This document shows, piece after piece, positions 60,432-64,000 of a stretch of 64,000 nt of DNA. The stretch comes from SZUA-584 sp041656035 (GTDB taxonomy: Bacteria; Bacillota; Clostridia; Christensenellales; SZUA-584): positions 59,168 to 123,167 of the forward strand of contig CAZPHS010000004.1 in the NCBI GenBank assembly GCA_964586785.1, given 5' to 3'. The notes beneath the pieces were generated by a model that made no database searches, was not told the origin of the DNA, and saw only the letters and a list, made by a program, of their open reading frames with translations. The translations under genes were made by a program, and so were the position numbers. Position 1 is the first letter of the stretch. Each line of letters starts with the position of its first letter.

Positions 60432-61205
60432 CTACAGCTTATATGCCGGTTCGTTTAGAAGCGGCTCGATCACGCTTTTTGCTTTTTCTATCTGGCGCTC
60501 GCTTCCGGAAACGGCAATCCAGCAGCTTCCTTCCGCTCCGCATACGCCGCCCGCCGAAACAAGCTCCGCGTCGGCGCCCGATATTATATTTATCGCCTCA
60601 AGCTCGGTTATTATCTCTCCGTAAACGGGCAGCAGCCTTAAACCCGCCGCGTTTTCCAAGTTAAGCTTGTTTGCTATTTCGGTTATATCGCCGGGTATCC
60701 TTTTTTCCACACCTACGGGCAGATAAAGCGACACGCGTCTGCCGGCAACCGCCCGCAAGGCCGCCATGATTGTGCCGCCCTTTGGATGGCCTATAAGTAT
60801 CCCCGCCTGTTTGCTTAGCATGTTAATTGCGTTAGCGCCTTTTATAATAACATCGCCTTTTTTAAGACTGTCCGCGACGGCGAAAATATCAAGCCCTTTT
60901 TCCCATTTGCCGTTTATTATTACTACGTCGCCCGCAAAACCGCCCTCATCCGGCAGCCTGCCCGCTTCCGTAAGCTTATATGACGGCGGAAGTGTTATGC
61001 CTCTTACAAAACCGCTGCGCGAATAATCACGCTGCCCGATATAATCGAGAGTCTCCTCCGCAACATAAGCGTTTGTCGTTCCCGCAATAATTACAACGGT
61101 ACCCGTTTTTAGCGCCTGCTTAATCTGCTCTTTATACAGTATGGATTTTGCAATCAGCCGTTTTCCCGCCGCCGGTGTAATTAAATATTGTTTTATCATT
61201 TCCAT
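60432..61205 (-). CDS. conserved protein of unknown function
   Basis: I do not recognise this 257-residue protein. The start at 61205 is set by a GGGAGG SD. It is predicted soluble, with alternating alpha/beta segments: VVIIAGTTNAYVAEETL near 37, GDVVIINGKWEKGL near 95, GDVIIKGANAINM near 122 and the Gly-rich LIGHPKGGTI near 140. The C-terminal part (AINIISGADAELVSAGG...GSERQIEKAKSVIE) looks like an ACT- or P-II-like ferredoxin fold. These Gly-rich loops could bind a nucleotide or phosphate. It lies between sigK and the endonuclease IV-like gene. Confidence 0.75.
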   Translation of the reverse strand: MEMIKQYLITPAAGKRLIAKSILYKEQIKQALKTGTVVIIAGTTNAYVAEETLDYIGQRDYSRSGFVRGITLPPSYKLTEAGRLPDEGGFAGDVVIINGKWEKGLDIFAVADSLKKGDVIIKGANAINMLSKQAGILIGHPKGGTIMAALRAVAGRRVSLYLPVGVEKRIPGDITEIANKLNLENAAGLRLLPVYGEIITELEAINIISGADAELVSAGGVCGAEGSCWIAVSGSERQIEKAKSVIEPLLNEPAYKL

Positions 61206-61343
61206 ATTTTTTGCCTCCCTTTTAATCGCCGTATAAATAAAACAAAAATGATACAAATATCATTCCGAATGTTTTTAACACAAAAGCAAGCCTCACGCCT
61301 GCCGGTTTGCGGTTCCTTAATACATATTAGACCATATGAACGG

Positions 61344-62036
61344 TTATTGTCCAGTTTTTTTGGCCAGTTCAACAGCCAGTTTGGATATGGCTTTGCTTTC
61401 TATGCGCGATACATAGGAGCGCGATATACCCGTCTTGTGCGCAATCTCGCGCTGTGTCTGCGGACGCATGCCGTTAAGCCCGTAGCGCATCTCTATAACG
61501 GCCTTTTCCCGCCTTGTCAGGCACTTACCCAAAAGACCGTAAAGCATACGTGTTTGTATGCTAAGCTCCGCCTGTTCCGGCACAATATCTTCCCGTGTCC
61601 CGAGAATATCGATAAGCGAAATCTCGTTACCCTCTTTGTCAACGCCTATAGGGTCGCACAAAGATACCTCGCATCTTACCTTTTTGCTTGACCGCAGCGC
61701 CATAAGCACCTCGTTTTCAATACATTTCGCGGCGTATGTGGCAAGCTGTGTTCCTTTTTTGGGCATAAAAGAATTGACCGCCTTTATAAGCCCTATGGTG
61801 CCGATTGATATAAGATCGTCATTAGGCAGCGCTGTGTTCTGATATTTTTTTACTATATGCGCCACTAACCGCAGGTTGTGCTCGACAAGTTTATGCCGCG
61901 CGGCTTCATCTCCCTGCACGCTTTGGTTTATGCACGCGGCTTCTTCATCTTTGCAAAGAGGCTTTGGGAAAGTCCGTCCGGAAAGATATCCGGCTAAGAA
62001 AAGCAGTTCCCTGACAATACTGAGAAAATCAAACAT
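61344..62036 (-). CDS. sigK: sporulation sigma factor K
   Basis: This 230-residue late mother-cell sigma factor is encoded in one piece. The N-terminal hydrophobic pro-sequence (about 1-20) precedes FPKPL, comparable to FPQPL in B. subtilis. HNLRLVAHIVKKYQN, DDLISIGTIGLIKA and the region 4 segment QREIAHKTGISRSYVSRIE are diagnostic. The SD GGAGG fits the ATG. No skin-type recombination element interrupts it. Activation would depend on SpoIVB signalling. Confidence 0.95.
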   Translation of the reverse strand: MFDFLSIVRELLFLAGYLSGRTFPKPLCKDEEAACINQSVQGDEAARHKLVEHNLRLVAHIVKKYQNTALPNDDLISIGTIGLIKAVNSFMPKKGTQLATYAAKCIENEVLMALRSSKKVRCEVSLCDPIGVDKEGNEISLIDILGTREDIVPEQAELSIQTRMLYGLLGKCLTRREKAVIEMRYGLNGMRPQTQREIAHKTGISRSYVSRIESKAISKLAVELAKKTGQ

Positions 62037-62197
62037 AGTATGCCTCCGCAGCTTTATACTCTAAAGCCTATGCGGAGCCGCGTTAAAATTTGCCTGTCCT
62101 CTAACGCCAAGTGTTTGTATATGCTTTTTGATAAAACGCTTTTGATAAGCGAAAGAAATGTATCCCTTGGGATTTAAGTTTTGCGCCGCGGCAACCG

Positions 62198-62941
62198 TCA
62201 GTCATACAATTCCCCTAACGCACTGTCCGCATACTCCTGTATTCCTTTTGATGTAAAATACTTGGATGTTGTCTTTCCGCCGACTTCCGCCGGAGAGTTT
62301 GGGTGATGCCGCAAATAACAATTAAGCAATATTACTTCCCCCGGCGTTAAACCGTCCGAAAAATATAGCTCCGTAAACGCGTTAAATTTATCGTCCGTCG
62401 GTTCATCAAACCATTCGTCAATGTTGCTTATGCCCCTTATAACACGCTCCCGCTTTTCCTGCGAATCAAAAAGCGTTATATAAACCGTTCTGTGACGCGC
62501 CGCGGTACAAAGATAGTTATTGAATTCGTCTTTGTCCATGTCCTTCGAGTTACCGTTTATTACATTCGCAACGCCGTTTAGTTGGTCTTTTAATTTGTCC
62601 CATATGCCGTCATTATAGTTTTTGGCGTCCTTGAACGCCTCGATTGAAAACAGCTTTAAATACTGGCTTTCGGTAATCTTGCCATCGCTATGCATTTCCC
62701 GGACCAACAAAGCCGCAGACCAGTCATTGTATCTTTCAGCGATGCTGATAAGCATATCATACCGTTCCCTGTTTTCTATATCTTCCTTTGACAAAGTGGG
62801 TTTGGGAGTAGGGGACGATGTTAATTCCGGAGCAGCAGGCGTATCGGCCGCATCCTCCTGATTGGCGTCCGGCTCGCCGGCGCAAGCGGCAAAAGCCAGC
62901 AGCACAATCAACATAATAAAAATCAACACTATCTTTTTCAT
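62198..62941 (-). CDS. lipoprotein of unknown function
   Basis: The protein has 247 residues. A signal peptide ends in the lipobox FAAC with Cys at about 20, then an acidic, Pro/Thr-rich linker (TSSPTPKPT) and a helical domain of about 190 residues with no family recognised. The SD is AAAGGAT. It is probably anchored to the outer face of the membrane. The next gene on the same strand is 211 nt upstream and of different composition. Confidence 0.8.
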   Translation of the reverse strand: MKKIVLIFIMLIVLLAFAACAGEPDANQEDAADTPAAPELTSSPTPKPTLSKEDIENRERYDMLISIAERYNDWSAALLVREMHSDGKITESQYLKLFSIEAFKDAKNYNDGIWDKLKDQLNGVANVINGNSKDMDKDEFNNYLCTAARHRTVYITLFDSQEKRERVIRGISNIDEWFDEPTDDKFNAFTELYFSDGLTPGEVILLNCYLRHHPNSPAEVGGKTTSKYFTSKGIQEYADSALGELYD

Positions 62942-63152
62942 TTGTCGTTATCCTTTCTTAAACAAACATTTCCCGTATGTCGCTGTTGCAGAACGTCACG
63001 TCATGGTATTCCGTCGATTTAGTTATTCCGGACCGATAGTGACTATCTTGCCCGCATAGCCGGGGATTAAATACTGCTATCTAACTTTAGGTACTGCGTC
63101 TGCGTGATAATGCCCGCGCCTGTTGTACGCAGTTTTTGCAAAAGTTTCTGTT
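62942..63152 (-). other. possible decayed coding fragments
   Basis: No intact gene was found. On the minus strand two short open stretches read like coding sequence: one of about 28 codons rich in Gln/Leu/Thr ending at TAA, and one ending NSDIREMFV just before the lipoprotein SD. They are in different frames and lack starts. They may be remnants of a disrupted gene, or chance. Confidence 0.25.
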
Positions 63153-63674
63153 CTACTCCAAGGTAATAATTACCCAATTTTGATCAATATATTTTGCATT
63201 ATTGGTATAATAATCATCTTTAATTTTTTCTATTGACTGGGCTTCAATCATATACTTTATAGCAGTACAAGCCAAAAACCTTTGCATAAACATTGTTACA
63301 GTTTGATTGTTCGTATCAACATGAATGCTAGAAATATTATTTCTCCTAAGCAACCCTAATATATTTGATAAATCTTTTTCGAGCTCATGTGATATTTTGT
63401 AATCCATATAAACATAATACCCGCCAACATTATATGGTTTATTATCAGGTTGTTCTATATTTTCTTGTGTAGCTATGTAATTGATACTGTTATCAAAACA
63501 TATATTAACAAATCCATTTAGTTTATCACTATTTTCATTAAAAAAATATTCCGCTTCTTCTGGCAATGTACGCATTTCATAACTAACATATTGTAAAAAC
63601 CAAATAATCAGTGTTACACATAATATTATAACTATTCCAACTATTATTATCAGCTTTTTTATATTCTTCGACAT
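63153..63674 (-). CDS. small membrane-anchored protein, AT-rich gene
   Basis: This 173-residue protein has one N-terminal transmembrane anchor (about residues 7-30) and an extracellular domain with no recognised family. The start is set by a GGAGG SD at 63674. Codon choice is clearly richer in A/T than neighbouring genes (many AAT, ATA, TTA codons), which suggests recent acquisition. It lies beside a broken RHS repeat and could be its immunity partner, but there is no direct evidence. Confidence 0.72.
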   Translation of the reverse strand: MSKNIKKLIIIVGIVIILCVTLIIWFLQYVSYEMRTLPEEAEYFFNENSDKLNGFVNICFDNSINYIATQENIEQPDNKPYNVGGYYVYMDYKISHELEKDLSNILGLLRRNNISSIHVDTNNQTVTMFMQRFLACTAIKYMIEAQSIEKIKDDYYTNNAKYIDQNWVIITLE

Positions 63675-63719
63675 TCTAACCTCCTTATTAGGGGTTCCAA
63701 TTTGCATAACTCCACCCAA

Positions 63720-63926
63720 TCATAACATTGTTGTTGTGACTTCGCCTGTTTGTGTGTCCGCCCCGGGCGTATTTATCTGCGTGCCAATCATCTGGTTGCG
63801 CAGGTTATATGTGTAGTCGGTTGTTCTCCAGTATATATCTGTAATACCGTCTTCTGTAAACTCAAAGTATTTACTGTTCTCTTGTATCTGGTTGCCGCGA
63901 AGGTCGTATTTAAAAATATCCTCATT
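63720..63926 (-). pseudogene. RHS/YD-repeat fragment
   Basis: An open stretch of 68 codons plus stop contains YDLRGNQI and YTYNLRNQMIG, the YD-repeat pattern of RHS-type wall or toxin-delivery proteins. It is cut off by an in-frame TAG at 63927-63929 with no start codon or SD. It is therefore the 3' remnant of a larger RHS gene that ends here. The last 70 bases of the window are AT-rich and hold nothing readable. Confidence 0.6.
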
Positions 63927-64000
63927 CTAATACAATATATATTTGCTACTCAATTGCTATTTTATCTATAAAAGTCACACAATAATCACCAGCGGACATA

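Noticed and set aside
61344..62036. Skin-type element splitting sigK
   Set aside because: The sigK frame is continuous from pro-sequence to region 4, with no recombinase nearby.

Overview
The window looks like chromosome from an anaerobic, endospore-forming member of the Firmicutes (Clostridia-like). It carries spo0A, spoIVB, spoIIM, spoIIGA, sigE, an uninterrupted sigK and gerM, together with a T-box leader, a CIRCE operator, metal-dependent anaerobe proteins (2-hydroxyacyl-CoA dehydratase-activase relatives, ferredoxin) and conserved Firmicutes gene orders (ireB-ruvX-DUF1292; gerM-rph-rdgB-yfcE; spoIVB-spo0A; recN-argR-nadK). Start codons, Shine-Dalgarno (SD) sites and sigma-A-like promoters are easy to read in most places. 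No rRNA, tRNA, CRISPR array or insertion sequence was recognised.

Region by region. 1-2.3 kb: a phage-type terminase pair (small subunit, large subunit) with a small ferredoxin between them, all on the minus strand and running off the left edge. 2.4-3.9 kb: a kinase-like/nuclease-like fusion followed by a hypoxanthine phosphoribosyltransferase with an Arg at the usual catalytic Asp. 3.9-4.6 kb: a gene-poor gap with a good minus-strand promoter and an unidentified transcript or decayed gene. 4.6-6.6 kb: two zinc-ribbon proteins, a possible 24-residue peptide and a DegV protein. 6.8-13.7 kb: a branched-chain amino-acid operon ilvN-ilvC-cimA-ilvD-ilvB behind a T-box leader whose specifier reads best as Ile. 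13.7-15.4 kb: phosphoglucomutase. 15.8-20 kb: a large secreted papain-like protease with seven FnIII repeats, the last three almost identical. 20-22 kb: a response regulator-CheX fusion, a second CheX and a Cys-rich DUF6062-like protein. 22.2-25.8 kb: a GntR-controlled ABC transporter and a MATE exporter.

25.8-33.3 kb: an unknown protein, a CGGC protein, a PHP phosphatase, cobalamin-dependent methionine synthase with its activation domain as a separate gene, a divergent metF, and a PAS/GGDEF cyclase. 33.5-36.5 kb: GH36 alpha-galactosidase and a CBS protein. 36.5-39.5 kb: a three-gene overlapping cluster of dehydratase-activase family proteins. 39.6-46.8 kb: tcdA, ridA, spoIIM, spo0A (two 0A boxes, one exactly on the -35), spoIVB, recN, argR, nadK. 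47-53.8 kb: an XRE membrane regulator with a palindromic operator, YhhN, the ireB operon, a 54-residue membrane protein, cysteine desulfurase, CIRCE-controlled Hsp20, and sigE overlapping a long spoIIGA frame. 53.9-62 kb: gerM-rph-rdgB-yfcE, a CDF transporter, efp, a Xaa-Pro peptidase, a TIM-barrel nuclease-like protein, an unknown protein, sigK. 62-64 kb: a lipoprotein, a small AT-rich anchored protein and broken coding fragments including an RHS/YD repeat.

Functionally, much of 40-62 kb is the sporulation programme (Spo0A master regulator, the SpoIIGA/sigma-E pair, SpoIVB signalling protease, sigma-K, engulfment protein SpoIIM, GerM) mixed with housekeeping RNA, nucleotide and stress genes. 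The 7-31 kb part is mostly amino-acid and one-carbon biosynthesis under T-box or sigma-A control. The least explained parts are the terminase-ferredoxin block, the 3.9-4.6 kb gap, the split activase cluster, and the broken right end.
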